The notes beneath the pieces are model-generated. The model saw only the letters and a list, made by a program, of their open reading frames with translations, did no database searches and was not told the origin of the DNA. A program made the position numbers and the translations under genes. 64,000 nt of DNA, from the NCBI RefSeq assembly GCF_009696265.1, contig NZ_VUMH01000002.1, positions 62,001 to 126,000 of the forward strand, written 5' to 3'. The stretch is from Desulfovibrio porci (GTDB lineage Bacteria; Desulfobacterota; Desulfovibrionia; Desulfovibrionales; Desulfovibrionaceae). Positions 9,679-17,629 of this stretch are shown here, piece after piece (positions within the stretch are counted from its first letter, which is position 1; each line of letters starts with the position of its first letter).

Positions 9679-10359
9679 TCAGTCGTTGTGCGCCGCGGCC
9701 AGCTTGAGGCCGAAGGCGATGAAGACGACGCCGGTGCAGCGTTGCAGCCACTGTTGGAAACGGGAGCTTTCAAAGGCCTTGCGCACATGGCCCAGCATGT
9801 AGGCCAGGGGCACGTACCAGCACAGGCAGAGCGCCGACATGATGCCGCCCAGTTCCAGAAACTGCGGAGCCAGGGGCATGTGCGGGTTCATGAACTGCGG
9901 CAAAAAGGTCAGAAAGATCAGCACGGCCTTGGGGTTGAGGATATTGGTCAGCAGACCCTGCTTGAAGGCCCGCCGGAGCAGGGCCCTGGTCGGCCTCGGC
10001 ACGGGGCGCGCCGCTTCCTCCGGGTTTTCTTCCGCGTCCCGGCCGGGAAGGGGCGCGGTTCTGACCACGGCCTGGCTCTGGCGCAGCGCCTGAACGCCCA
10101 GCCAGAACAGATAGGCCGCGCCGATGTATTTCAGGACGCTGAACAGAAAGACCGATTGCGCGATGATGGCGGAGATGCCCAGCATGGCCGCGCTGGTGTG
10201 GATGACGATGCCCAGGGCCACGCCGCAGGCCGCCGCCTGGCCCTGCGGCCTGCCGTCCAGCAGCGAAATCTTGGCGATGAGGGCGAAATCCGGCCCGGGC
10301 AGCATCACCAGAATGGCGGCCAGAGGCACAAAGAGCAACAGGTTTTCCAGTGAGATCAT
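9679..10359 (-). CDS. LysE/RhtB-family amino acid exporter
   Basis: Inner-membrane efflux protein of 226 residues with about six hydrophobic helices. The family signature is near the N-terminus (AAILVMLPGPDFALIAKISL) and in the centre (QGLLTNILNPKAVLIFLTFLPQF). A hydrophilic insert of about 35 residues (97-132, rich in E/A/P/R) separates the two halves. ATG 10359 follows GAAGG. The gene lies between isocitrate dehydrogenase and the aconitase-family gene, 42 bp before the latter. Since those genes feed 2-oxoglutarate/glutamate synthesis, export of an amino acid is plausible, but the exact cargo cannot be read from sequence. Confidence 0.9.
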   Translation of the reverse strand: MISLENLLLFVPLAAILVMLPGPDFALIAKISLLDGRPQGQAAACGVALGIVIHTSAAMLGISAIIAQSVFLFSVLKYIGAAYLFWLGVQALRQSQAVVRTAPLPGRDAEENPEEAARPVPRPTRALLRRAFKQGLLTNILNPKAVLIFLTFLPQFMNPHMPLAPQFLELGGIMSALCLCWYVPLAYMLGHVRKAFESSRFQQWLQRCTGVVFIAFGLKLAAAHND

Positions 10360-10513
10360 GGCAGGCCTTCATGGGGAGGGCAAAAGCGCCATCGGCGGTT
10401 CAGAGGGCGCGGCCCTCCGAGAACCCCGTTACCTATCCGTTTTTCCGTGGCCGTTCATGCGGGCGATGCTCGTGACCGGCGCTCTGAAAAATAAAAGTTT
10501 TGCGGGTAGGGGG

Positions 10514-10555
10514 CCGGGGGAGGGGCGCTTTTTTCAAAAAGCGCCCCTCCCCCGG
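10514..10555. repeat. Perfect 20-bp inverted repeat after the isocitrate dehydrogenase gene
   Basis: A GC-rich arm (CCGGGGGAGGGGCGC) ending in five T, a 2-nt loop, and the exact reverse complement. It starts 11 bp past the icd stop. No T run follows outside the arms, so it is not a textbook terminator, though it would fold strongly and may act as a bidirectional terminator or 3' stabiliser. It lies in the 207-bp gap 10360-10566, which has no gene. Confidence 0.7.
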
Positions 10556-10566
10556 AAAGACCCGTC

Positions 10567-11706
10567 TTACAAATTCGCCCCGATAATATCGCCGAACTCG
10601 GCGCAGCCCACCACCCGCGCGCCGCTGACCTGGGCGGCCAGGTCCACGGTGACGGATTTGGCGGCAATGGCCTTGCCCACGGCGGCGCGGATGCGCTCTG
10701 CGGCTCTGGGCAGGCCCAGATGTTCCATGAGCAGCGCGCCGCAGAGGATCACGCTGCCGGGATTGGCCTTGTCCTGCCCGGCGATGGTGGGCGCGGTGCC
10801 GTGGGTGGCCTCGAAAAAGGCCAGGCTGTCGGACATGTTCACGCCCGGCGCGAGACCCAGCCCGCCCACCTGGGCGGCCAGGGCGTCGGAAATATAGTCG
10901 CCGTTGAGGTTGGGCGTGGCCAGTACCTGATACTGCTCGGGCCGCAACAGGGCTTCCTGGAACATGGCGTCGGCAATGCGGTCCTTGACCACCAGGCGGC
11001 CGGGCGCGGGTTCCTTTTCCGTGCAGGTCCTGTCGCCGAATTCCTGCGCGGCCACGTCGTAACCCCACTGGCGGAACGCGCCCTCGGTGAATTTCATGAT
11101 ATTGCCCTTGTGGACCAGGGTCAGGCTTTCGCGGCCGTTGTCCAGGGCGTAGCGCAGGGCGCGGCGCACCAGACGCTTGGAACCGGCCTCGGTCATGGGC
11201 TTGATGCCCACGGCGGCGGCCTCGCCCACCTTGGTCACGCCCAGCTCGTCGCGCAGAAAGGCGATGAGCTTGCGGGCCTCGGGGGTTCCGGCGGCGAATT
11301 CAACGCCCGCGTAAACGTCTTCCGTATTTTCGCGAAAGATGACCATGTCCACCCGTTCGGGGTGCTTGACCGGAGTCTCCAGACCTTCAAAATGGCGCAC
11401 CGGCCGGATGCATGCGTAGAGATCCAGACCCTGGCGCAGAGCCACGTTCAGGCTGCGGATGCCCGTGCCCACAGGCGTGCCCAGAGGGCCTTTCATGGCG
11501 ATGTCTGCGCCGCGCAGGGCGTCCAGGCTGGCTTCGGGCAGGGGGGAGCCGGTTTCGGCCACGGCCTTTTCCCCGGCGAGCAGTTCCTGCCAGTCCAGGC
11601 GCAGGTCCGATTCCTTGGCCAGGGCCGCGTCAATGACCGGCCGCGCTGCCCGCCAGATTTCCGGTCCGATGCCGTCGCCTTCGATCCAGTAGATTTTTTT
11701 GCGCAT
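10567..11706 (-). CDS. icd: Isocitrate dehydrogenase (decarboxylating)
   Basis: Converts isocitrate to 2-oxoglutarate and CO2 in the cytosol. The 379 residues show the bacterial Icd substrate region: GIRSLNVALRQGLDLY with Ser85 in the place of the phosphorylatable serine of E. coli Icd, then RPVRHFEG and MVIFRENTEDVYAG. The cofactor loop reads GTAPTIAGQDKANPG: at the two positions where E. coli NADP-Icd has Lys-Tyr this protein has Thr307-Ile308, closer to NAD-type enzymes, so coenzyme preference is open. The start is ATG 11706, with only a weak GGGAC upstream. The neighbours are (Re)-citrate synthase upstream and the LysE and aconitase-family genes downstream, all on one strand. Confidence 0.92.
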   Translation of the reverse strand: MRKKIYWIEGDGIGPEIWRAARPVIDAALAKESDLRLDWQELLAGEKAVAETGSPLPEASLDALRGADIAMKGPLGTPVGTGIRSLNVALRQGLDLYACIRPVRHFEGLETPVKHPERVDMVIFRENTEDVYAGVEFAAGTPEARKLIAFLRDELGVTKVGEAAAVGIKPMTEAGSKRLVRRALRYALDNGRESLTLVHKGNIMKFTEGAFRQWGYDVAAQEFGDRTCTEKEPAPGRLVVKDRIADAMFQEALLRPEQYQVLATPNLNGDYISDALAAQVGGLGLAPGVNMSDSLAFFEATHGTAPTIAGQDKANPGSVILCGALLMEHLGLPRAAERIRAAVGKAIAAKSVTVDLAAQVSGARVVGCAEFGDIIGANL

Positions 11707-11741
11707 GATGCTTGTCCCGAGTTGCGTGTTCCGTGGAAAAT

Positions 11742-11779
11742 GGAAGGCCGTCCCGCCGGACACGGCGGGACGGCCTTCC
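11742..11779 (-). terminator. GC-rich hairpin between citrate synthase and icd
   Basis: A 17-bp perfect stem (GGAAGGCCGTCCCGCCG and its complement) with a 4-nt loop starts 4 bp past the citrate synthase stop and is followed on the minus strand by ATTTTCC. It probably terminates or attenuates transcription before icd. Confidence 0.6.
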
Positions 11780-11782
11780 GGG

Positions 11783-13636
11783 CTAATCGTTGTCGCCGTC
11801 CGCCTCTTCCTGCTCTTCCTGCGAACCCACTTCCTGTTGCAGGGCGCGGGCGCGCCTGAGCAGTTCCTCCAGCTGGATGTCGCCGCTGACCACGCCCACG
11901 ATGCGGTCATTTTCGTCGGTCACGGCGCAGGACACCGTGATGACCAGCTTGCCGGTGAAGTGCGACTGATAAACGTCCATGATATGCAGGTCGCCGGTTT
12001 TCATGGGCATCTTGAACCATTCGCGCTGCGAAAAGTCGTAGCCCACGGGCAGGGCTTCGTAAACTTCCCTGTATTCCGGGTCCGTGACGGCCGAGCAGCG
12101 CATCTTGCCCTGGGCGTCCGCAAGGCAGCAGAACTGGATGAAGGGGTACTCGCGCACGAATTCATCCAGCCGGGCGCAGGCCTGCTCGCTGAGGTCGGCC
12201 AGACCGGCGCTGCGGGACAGGCGCACGATGATGTGCGCGGCCAGATCTCCGGCCAGATGCTTGATCTGGTCGAATTCGGTGGCGAAGAGCTCGGGCATGA
12301 AGCGCTGGACCAGGGCTTCCATTTCGTCGTGGGAGAAGCTGGTGGTGCGCCCGGTTTCCTCGTACACGGCCATGATGGCGTCGTAGATCTGCCCCACGGC
12401 CGGGTGCTTTTTGGACACCTGCTTGTCGCCCGACAGGTTCAGATTGTTGTTGATCCAGTAGGCCACGCCCGCGCGTCCGGTCTTGTCGGTGATGATGATG
12501 GGCACCGGACGGCCCAGCAGATGCCTGGTGTCGAAGATGTTGTAGATCTCCTCGTTCTTGGCCAGGCCGTCGGCATGCACGCCCGCGCTGGTGGCGTTGA
12601 AGTCGCGCCCCACAAAGGGATAATTGTACGGGATGCGGTAGTGCAGTTCTTTTTCGAAGAACTGGGCCACTTCGCTCAGAATGGTGGTGTCCGCCGCCGC
12701 GTCCTCGCCGGTGAGGGAGATGTACTCCACCAGCAGGGCTTCCAGAGGGGTGTTGCCCGTGCGTTCACCGAAGCCGAACAGCGTGCCGTTGACCGCGCCG
12801 CAGCCGTACAGCCAGGCTGTGACGCCGTTGGTCAGCACCTTGTGGAAGTCGTTGTGGCCGTGCCATTCCAGCCACTGGCCGGGCACCCCGGCCTCGTCGG
12901 TGAAGGCCCGCACGATGCGCTGCACCGAGCGGGGCAGGGCCGCGCCGGGCCAGGGCACGCCGTAGCCCATGGTGTCGCAGAGGCGGATCTTCACCGGCAT
13001 GCCGCTCTGGCGCGAGAGTTCCATAAGGCGCTGGGCCAGGGGCAGGCAGAAGCCGTAAATGTCGGCCCTGGTCACGTCCTCGAAGTGGCAGCGCGGAATG
13101 ATGCCCCATTCCAGGGCCTGGGTGGCCAGATCCAGGTACATGTCCATGGCCTGCTGGCGGGTTTTGCCCAGCTTGAGGAAAATATGGTAGTCGGACACGC
13201 TGGTGAGCATGCCGGTTTCATCGAATTCCATGTCCCGCACCAGCTTGAGGTCTTCCTTGGTGGCGCGGATCCAGGCCGTGACCCGGGGGAAGCGGTAGCC
13301 GCGCGCCCGGCAGACGTCGATGCACTTGCGGTCTTTGGCCGAGTAGAGGAAAAATTCCGACGCCGTGATCAGCCCGGTTTTGCCGCCCAGACGGTGCAGA
13401 AAGTCGAACATCTTGGCCACCTGCTTGACCGTGTAGGGCGGCCTGGCCTGCTGGCCGTCGCGGAAGGTGGTGTCGGTGATGCGCATCTGCTCCGCCGGAC
13501 GCGGAGCCAGCAGCACTTCGTCGAAAGACGTGCGGCAAATGCTCGTATAGGGGAAAAGTTCACGGTAGAGCTGGGGCTTTTCCGGGTCCTGAAGGCTCAG
13601 AACGCGGTTGCCGCCCGGCTGGTGAATGATGCTCAT
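11783..13636 (-). CDS. (Re)-citrate synthase-type enzyme with C-terminal Cache-like domain
   Basis: Member of the homocitrate/isopropylmalate synthase family; by resemblance to clostridial and Desulfovibrio (Re)-citrate synthases it should condense acetyl-CoA with oxaloacetate. The TIM barrel occupies about residues 50-360: TDTTFRDGQQ at 54-63, the metal-binding HGHND at 259-263, GFGERTGNTPLEAL near 288, and AGVHADG near 351. Residues about 485-595 form a second unit that reads like a Cache/PDC sensor domain (YDFSQREWFKMP at 533-544, GVVSGDIQLEELL at 581-593), with no membrane segments. An acidic tail follows. At 617 residues it is longer than plain family members. ATG 13636 is preferred, although its ribosome site is weak. 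Homocitrate or isopropylmalate synthase is the alternative; neighbouring icd and aconitase-family genes favour citrate. Confidence 0.8.
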   Translation of the reverse strand: MSIIHQPGGNRVLSLQDPEKPQLYRELFPYTSICRTSFDEVLLAPRPAEQMRITDTTFRDGQQARPPYTVKQVAKMFDFLHRLGGKTGLITASEFFLYSAKDRKCIDVCRARGYRFPRVTAWIRATKEDLKLVRDMEFDETGMLTSVSDYHIFLKLGKTRQQAMDMYLDLATQALEWGIIPRCHFEDVTRADIYGFCLPLAQRLMELSRQSGMPVKIRLCDTMGYGVPWPGAALPRSVQRIVRAFTDEAGVPGQWLEWHGHNDFHKVLTNGVTAWLYGCGAVNGTLFGFGERTGNTPLEALLVEYISLTGEDAAADTTILSEVAQFFEKELHYRIPYNYPFVGRDFNATSAGVHADGLAKNEEIYNIFDTRHLLGRPVPIIITDKTGRAGVAYWINNNLNLSGDKQVSKKHPAVGQIYDAIMAVYEETGRTTSFSHDEMEALVQRFMPELFATEFDQIKHLAGDLAAHIIVRLSRSAGLADLSEQACARLDEFVREYPFIQFCCLADAQGKMRCSAVTDPEYREVYEALPVGYDFSQREWFKMPMKTGDLHIMDVYQSHFTGKLVITVSCAVTDENDRIVGVVSGDIQLEELLRRARALQQEVGSQEEQEEADGDND

Positions 13637-13698
13637 GGGCTGTGTCTCGCTCGTGCGCGCCCCCCGGGGCACGGTAGGGATTAGGACTATAAAAATTT

Positions 13699-13727
13699 TT
13701 TATACCCGCTTCCCGCCTGCCCGTCCA
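13699..13727 (-). promoter_or_regulatory. Candidate sigma-70 promoter for the citrate synthase gene
   Basis: Minus strand TGGACG-N17-TATAAA, ending about 60 bp upstream of the citrate synthase ATG, within an A/T tract (13689-13704) that stands out from the GC-rich surroundings. The -10 matches five of six bases and the -35 four of six. Confidence 0.5.
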
Positions 13728-13752
13728 GTGTGGAGCCTGCGCCGGGACGGAT

Positions 13753-14724
13753 TCAAGATGCATCCGCCGCATGCGTCACCGCGTCCGCGGCGGCGCGGGC
13801 CACAGCCTCGGCCCCCAGACAGCCCAGCAGGTTTTCCGTCCAGGGACCGGTGGCGGTCGGCGGCGGAGTCTTGGCGGCCAGAACGAAGACGATATCCCCG
13901 TCGTAAAGCAGATGCGCGGGCCGGATGGCGCGGGGCAGGCCCGTGGCGGCCATGCGGGCAAGGCGACTCGCCTGGACCTTGTTCAAGGGGATGTTCGTGC
14001 CCACCACGGTCAGCACTGTGTTGCTCACGGGCACATCTTCCCCGGCCAGAGCGGACAGCAGCACTTCGCGACCCAAAGGCGCGCCGTCCGCGCCGCGCCC
14101 GCCGGCCAGAAAGCGTCCGTCGTCCGGGTCGTGCACATTGCCCAAGGCGTTGACCACCACCAGAGCGGCCGCCTGTACGCCCTGCCGCTCGGCCAGGGCC
14201 GAACCCAGACCGGATTTGGCGGAATAGTCCGGTCCGGCGGCGGACATGCCGAAGGCCCTGCCGCAGCGCGCGCCGGTTCCCGCGCCCACCGCGCCGCGCG
14301 GCAGGGGCGCGCCCGCTCTCTCCAGGGCGGCGGCCGCCGCCGCGTAACCCATGTCCGCATCGGGCAGGAGGCCGGGCTTGCGGTTCATGTCCAGATCGTA
14401 AATCACCGCACCGCTGACGATGGGCACTGTGCCGTGCGGCATGGCGAAGCCCAGACCTCTTTCCCGCAGAAAACGCGTCACGCCGTCGGCGGCCGCCAGA
14501 CCGAAGGCGCTGCCCCCGGCCAGCAGGATGCCGTGCACGCTGTCCACCAGAGATTCGGGCCGCAGCAGCTCGGTTTCGCGCGAGCCGGGCGCGAAACCGG
14601 GCACGGCCAGACCCGGCGTGCAGCCGCCGGGGCAGAGAATGGCGGTGCAGCCGGTGCCGTTGACCGCGTCTGTGGCGTGACCTGCCAGAATGCCGGGAAT
14701 GGCCGTGAGGGTGTCGTTAACCAT
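13753..14724 (-). CDS. P1-family aminopeptidase (DmpA/BapA-like)
   Basis: N-terminal-nucleophile hydrolase of peptidase family P1, which includes L-aminopeptidase/D-esterase DmpA and beta-peptidyl aminopeptidases. The 323 residues contain the family's glycine-rich opening (IPGILAGHATDAVNGTGCTAI), LLAGGSAFGLAAADGVTRFL, and PVSNTVLTVVGTNIPLNK, where the self-processing Ser/Thr region lies (cleavage before the small C-terminal subunit). No signal peptide is evident. ATG 14724 has GGAGAG upstream. It is transcribed away from the RNase gene, and its leader carries a terminator hairpin at 14761-14785. The natural substrate is unknown. Confidence 0.85.
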   Translation of the reverse strand: MVNDTLTAIPGILAGHATDAVNGTGCTAILCPGGCTPGLAVPGFAPGSRETELLRPESLVDSVHGILLAGGSAFGLAAADGVTRFLRERGLGFAMPHGTVPIVSGAVIYDLDMNRKPGLLPDADMGYAAAAAALERAGAPLPRGAVGAGTGARCGRAFGMSAAGPDYSAKSGLGSALAERQGVQAAALVVVNALGNVHDPDDGRFLAGGRGADGAPLGREVLLSALAGEDVPVSNTVLTVVGTNIPLNKVQASRLARMAATGLPRAIRPAHLLYDGDIVFVLAAKTPPPTATGPWTENLLGCLGAEAVARAAADAVTHAADAS

Positions 14725-14760
14725 ATGCTCTCCGGGATTGCGGGGTATTTCCGCAAGGTA

Positions 14761-14785
14761 TTAAAAAACAGGCGGGAAGGCCTGT
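14761..14785 (-). terminator. Terminator/attenuator in the leader of the P1 peptidase gene
   Basis: Minus strand: ACAGGC-N6-GCCTGT followed by TTTTTAA, a rho-independent terminator ending about 37 nt before the P1 peptidase start. A GC-rich segment just upstream on the same strand (14806-14815, AGGCGGG) can pair with CCCGCCT inside the hairpin, which would give a competing fold. No gene ends here on this strand, so attenuation is more likely than end-of-operon termination. Confidence 0.6.
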
Positions 14786-14845
14786 CAAACCTCTGTCCGT
14801 CCCGCCCGCCTCGCGGTGAAATATGAAGAGCGCCGGCAGCCCAGG

Positions 14846-14918
14846 GGGCAGGTCGCGGGGAAAACTCCGGCCGACACTTCCCGCAGTCGCGGGCTGCAAG
14901 ACAGAGTTGCGGCCTGCA
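14846..14918 (-). promoter_or_regulatory. Structured leader candidate, weakly cobalamin-riboswitch-like
   Basis: Read on the minus strand, this segment carries in order CCGCAACTCTG, GCGACTGCGGGAAG, GGCCGGAG and GACCTGCC. These resemble, in the right order, conserved blocks of cobalamin riboswitches (CCGCAACTGT, GCCACTG, GGGAAG, AGCCGGGAGACCTGCC). The match is imperfect: about 11 nt interrupt the last box and the upstream GGGAA/GGTG/TCC part is not recognisable. The rest of the 544-bp gap 14725-15268 holds no gene that I can support. Confidence 0.25.
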
Positions 14919-15268
14919 GGGGAAGGGCGGCAGGTATGGTGAGGCCGGGGGGAGCGGGGAGTCGTTTTGCTGTAATGCGAAAGGCGTCGGGGAGGAATCC
15001 CCCGGAGCGCGAAGCTAAGACGGGTGCTCAGGATTCAGAAGCGGCGGAGGGAGACAAACATCTGCTTCATGCTTTCCGCGCCATTGCGGTTATTTTTGTA
15101 CCATTCGTCTTGTTCACGCGAAAAAACCGCCAATTTTACAAAGTTCCCGCAACGCCGGCCCCTCCATCCATGTTCCCCGCAAGCCGGGGCGGGACTTGCC
15201 AGAACGGAAAAAATGCAGGATTCTCCGGTATCGGGCCGCGCGGCGGCCCTGGAACTAAAGGAGCGTTT

Positions 15269-17437
15269 ATGCCGGGTTGTGTGCGCTATCCCGCGCCGGG
15301 CTGCATTGTGGAATACATGGAGGGCAATGCCGTCCAGATCGCCATGGTCACCGAAGAAGTGGGGGGCCGCCTGCGTCTTTTGCTGCCCAACCGGCGGGAA
15401 ACGCGGCTCACGGCGGCGCGCCTGCTGCCCTGGCTCGGGCCGCTGCACACGGCGGACGCCGGTCGGGAAGAGGCGGTGCGCCTGCTGGAAACGCACAAAA
15501 AGGCCAGAGAGGATCTGGCCGCCGCCGTGCCGGTCATGGAGGTCTGGGAACTGGCTCAGGGCGAGGTGGCGGCGGCTCCGGCCCAGTGGTTCGCCGAACT
15601 CTTCGGCAGCGAGCCGGGCCCGGATCAGGTGGCCGCCTACGGCCGCGCTCTGCTGGCCTGTAAAAGCCATTTCCGTTTTCAACCGCCGGACTTTCAGGTT
15701 TTTCCCGCCGAGACGGTGGAAAAACGTCTGGCCGAGCAGAAAGGCCGGGAAGAGCGTGAATCCCTCATCGCGGGCGGCGTGGCTTTTTTCCGTCTGCTCT
15801 GGGATGTGGCCTGCAAAAAACGCCCTCTGCCGCCCCCCTCCGCCTCCGGTGCGGAGGGCGCGTCCGAATGGCCCGCGCCGGAAGTGGCGGAGCGCCTCAG
15901 GGAATTGCTGCGCGCCCGGATGATCGATCCGGAAAGCCAGGAGCACGAAGCCCTCTGGCGCATGCTGTCCAAAGGCCTGCCCGACGTGCCCCATCTGCCC
16001 CTGCAACTGCTGATCGCCTGGGGCGAACTGCCCCCGCATTACAATTTCTGGCTGGACCGGGCCGATTACGCGCCGGGCGACGCCTGGTGGCAGGACTACG
16101 CGGCCGAGGTGGAAGCCCTGGAACTGGCGGTGGGAGGCTCCGGCCCGAAAGCGGCGGCGGATCTGCCGCTCTGCGACCTGCCCTTTGTGAGCATCGACAG
16201 CGCCAGCACCCGCGACGTGGACGACGCCTTTTTCGTCCAGAGCGAGGGCGCGGGCTTCAGCCTGACCCTGGCCCTGGCCTGCCCGGCCTTGAACTGGCCC
16301 TTCGGCGGGCCGCTGGACAAGGCCGTGCTGCACCGGGGCACGAGCATCTATCTGCCGGAAGGCACCTGCCACATGCTGCCCGAGCGTCTGGGCACCCACG
16401 TTTTTTCTCTTGTGGCCGGCGAGCCGCGCCCGGCGCTCTGCGTGCGGGTGGCCGTGGACCACGAGGGCCGGGCGGGCGCGTGCGAGGTTTTCGTGGCCAG
16501 GGCGCGTCTGGCCGCCAACCTGACCTACAAGGACAGCCAGGCCGTGCTGGACGCGTTTGCCGCGCAAGACCCGGAGATATCCGGCGGCGCGGACGCGACC
16601 CCGCCGGACAATCCCGCCGCGCCCCACGCGGAACTGCTGCGTCTGGGCCTGGAACTGGCCCGGCGGCGGCAGACGGCGCGCATCAACGACGGGGCCGTGA
16701 TCATGGACCGGCCCGATCCGGTGATCCGCCTGGAAGGCGAAGGCGCGGACCTGCGCGTGGAAGTGCTTGCCGACGATCCGTCCCCGGACGCCCAGATGCT
16801 GGTGGCGGAAATGATGATCCTGGCCAGCGCGGCCGTGGCCCAATGGGCGCGGGAGCGCGGTCTGGCCATGCTCCACCGGACGCAGGATGTGGCTCTGCCC
16901 AGGGAATACGCGGGCGTCTGGACCGCGCCGCAGGACATGTCCCGGATCATGCGGGCCCTGACGCCTTCCAGGCTGGAAGTCCAGGCCCGGCCCCACGCGG
17001 CGCTGGGCCTGCCCCGCTACACGCCCGTGACCTCGCCCCTGCGCCGCTACCCGGACCTTGTCAACGAGGCCCAGGTGGTGCATTTTCTGCGCACGGGCCA
17101 GCTCCGCTGGGACGAGAACGGCCTGGAGGAACTGCTGAACAGCCTTTCGCCCGTGCTGGAGGCCGCCGGGCAGGTGCAGCGCTTCCGCCCGCGTTACTGG
17201 AAGCTGCTTTTCTTCCGCCAGAAGGGGGACAAGGTCTGGTGGTCCGGCGTGATCACCGAGGAGAACGACGCCTTTGTCAGCGTGAGCCTGCCGGATCAGG
17301 GACTTTTCGTGCGCGGCAAGCGCCGGATGTTCGACGAGCGGGCCTGCCCCGGCATGGCCGTGGAAGTGCGCCTGGGCAAGGTGCATCCGCTGTATAATGA
17401 GATACAGGTTGTGGAGGCCGCCACCGTTGACGGATAG
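15269..17437 (+). CDS. RNase II/R-family 3'-5' exoribonuclease (RNB domain)
   Basis: Processive exoribonuclease degrading RNA to mononucleotides in the cytosol. It has 722 residues. The RNB catalytic domain begins about residue 305 with SIDSASTRDVDDAFF, in which D310, D316, D318 and D319 correspond to the four metal-binding aspartates of the family. Later motifs RTQDV and TSPLRRYPDLVN (the conserved S-P-x-R-R-Y-x-D) follow. The first ~290 residues are less conserved and probably hold RNA-binding folds; the C-terminus resembles a degenerate S1 domain. ATG 15269 follows AAAGGAGCGTTT, which overrides longer upstream in-frame starts. It is transcribed divergently from the P1 peptidase. Whether it is RNase II or R cannot be settled. 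Confidence 0.9.
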   Translation: MPGCVRYPAPGCIVEYMEGNAVQIAMVTEEVGGRLRLLLPNRRETRLTAARLLPWLGPLHTADAGREEAVRLLETHKKAREDLAAAVPVMEVWELAQGEVAAAPAQWFAELFGSEPGPDQVAAYGRALLACKSHFRFQPPDFQVFPAETVEKRLAEQKGREERESLIAGGVAFFRLLWDVACKKRPLPPPSASGAEGASEWPAPEVAERLRELLRARMIDPESQEHEALWRMLSKGLPDVPHLPLQLLIAWGELPPHYNFWLDRADYAPGDAWWQDYAAEVEALELAVGGSGPKAAADLPLCDLPFVSIDSASTRDVDDAFFVQSEGAGFSLTLALACPALNWPFGGPLDKAVLHRGTSIYLPEGTCHMLPERLGTHVFSLVAGEPRPALCVRVAVDHEGRAGACEVFVARARLAANLTYKDSQAVLDAFAAQDPEISGGADATPPDNPAAPHAELLRLGLELARRRQTARINDGAVIMDRPDPVIRLEGEGADLRVEVLADDPSPDAQMLVAEMMILASAAVAQWARERGLAMLHRTQDVALPREYAGVWTAPQDMSRIMRALTPSRLEVQARPHAALGLPRYTPVTSPLRRYPDLVNEAQVVHFLRTGQLRWDENGLEELLNSLSPVLEAAGQVQRFRPRYWKLLFFRQKGDKVWWSGVITEENDAFVSVSLPDQGLFVRGKRRMFDERACPGMAVEVRLGKVHPLYNEIQVVEAATVDG

Positions 17438-17460
17438 GCCCGCGGGCTGATCGCATTGAA

Positions 17461-17479
17461 AGCGCCTTGAAAAGGCGCT
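17461..17479 (+). terminator. Hairpin after the RNase gene
   Basis: AGCGCCTT-GAA-AAGGCGCT, a perfect 8-bp stem 23 bp past the RNase stop. No T run follows (GGATAT), so it is a weak terminator call. Confidence 0.35.
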
Positions 17480-17500
17480 GGATATACTAATATGCCATGT

Positions 17501-17557
17501 TCGGCACTGTTGCGCGAAGCCTCCTTTGCTCTGCCGGAGCAGAGCGGAGGCGGAGGG
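17501..17557 (-). repeat. Short intergenic palindromic repeat, copy 1
   Basis: On the minus strand this reads GCCTCCGCTCTGCTCCGGC followed by AGAGCAAAGGAGGC, folding into a hairpin with an internal bulge. A related sequence lies on the plus strand at 39366-39417 and aligns across about 52 bp at roughly three bases in four by eye. It occupies the gap between the RNase gene and plsY. Confidence 0.5.
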
Positions 17558-17629
17558 CTGGTGCCGGGGGAATCCGGCGGGCATACTGCGCCGCCTTGGG
17601 TCGGTCCGCTTTTTCGGGAGGAGAAAATC

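Noticed and set aside
7126-10353. 1,075-codon open frame on the plus strand
   Set aside because: Lies opposite the aconitase-family and LysE genes; composition is His/Gly/Gln-rich without domains, typical of antisense frames in GC-rich DNA.
14786-15268. RNase P RNA, 6S RNA or SRP RNA in the gap upstream of the RNase gene
   Set aside because: The conserved boxes of these RNAs are not present; only local hairpins and partial cobalamin-like boxes are seen.
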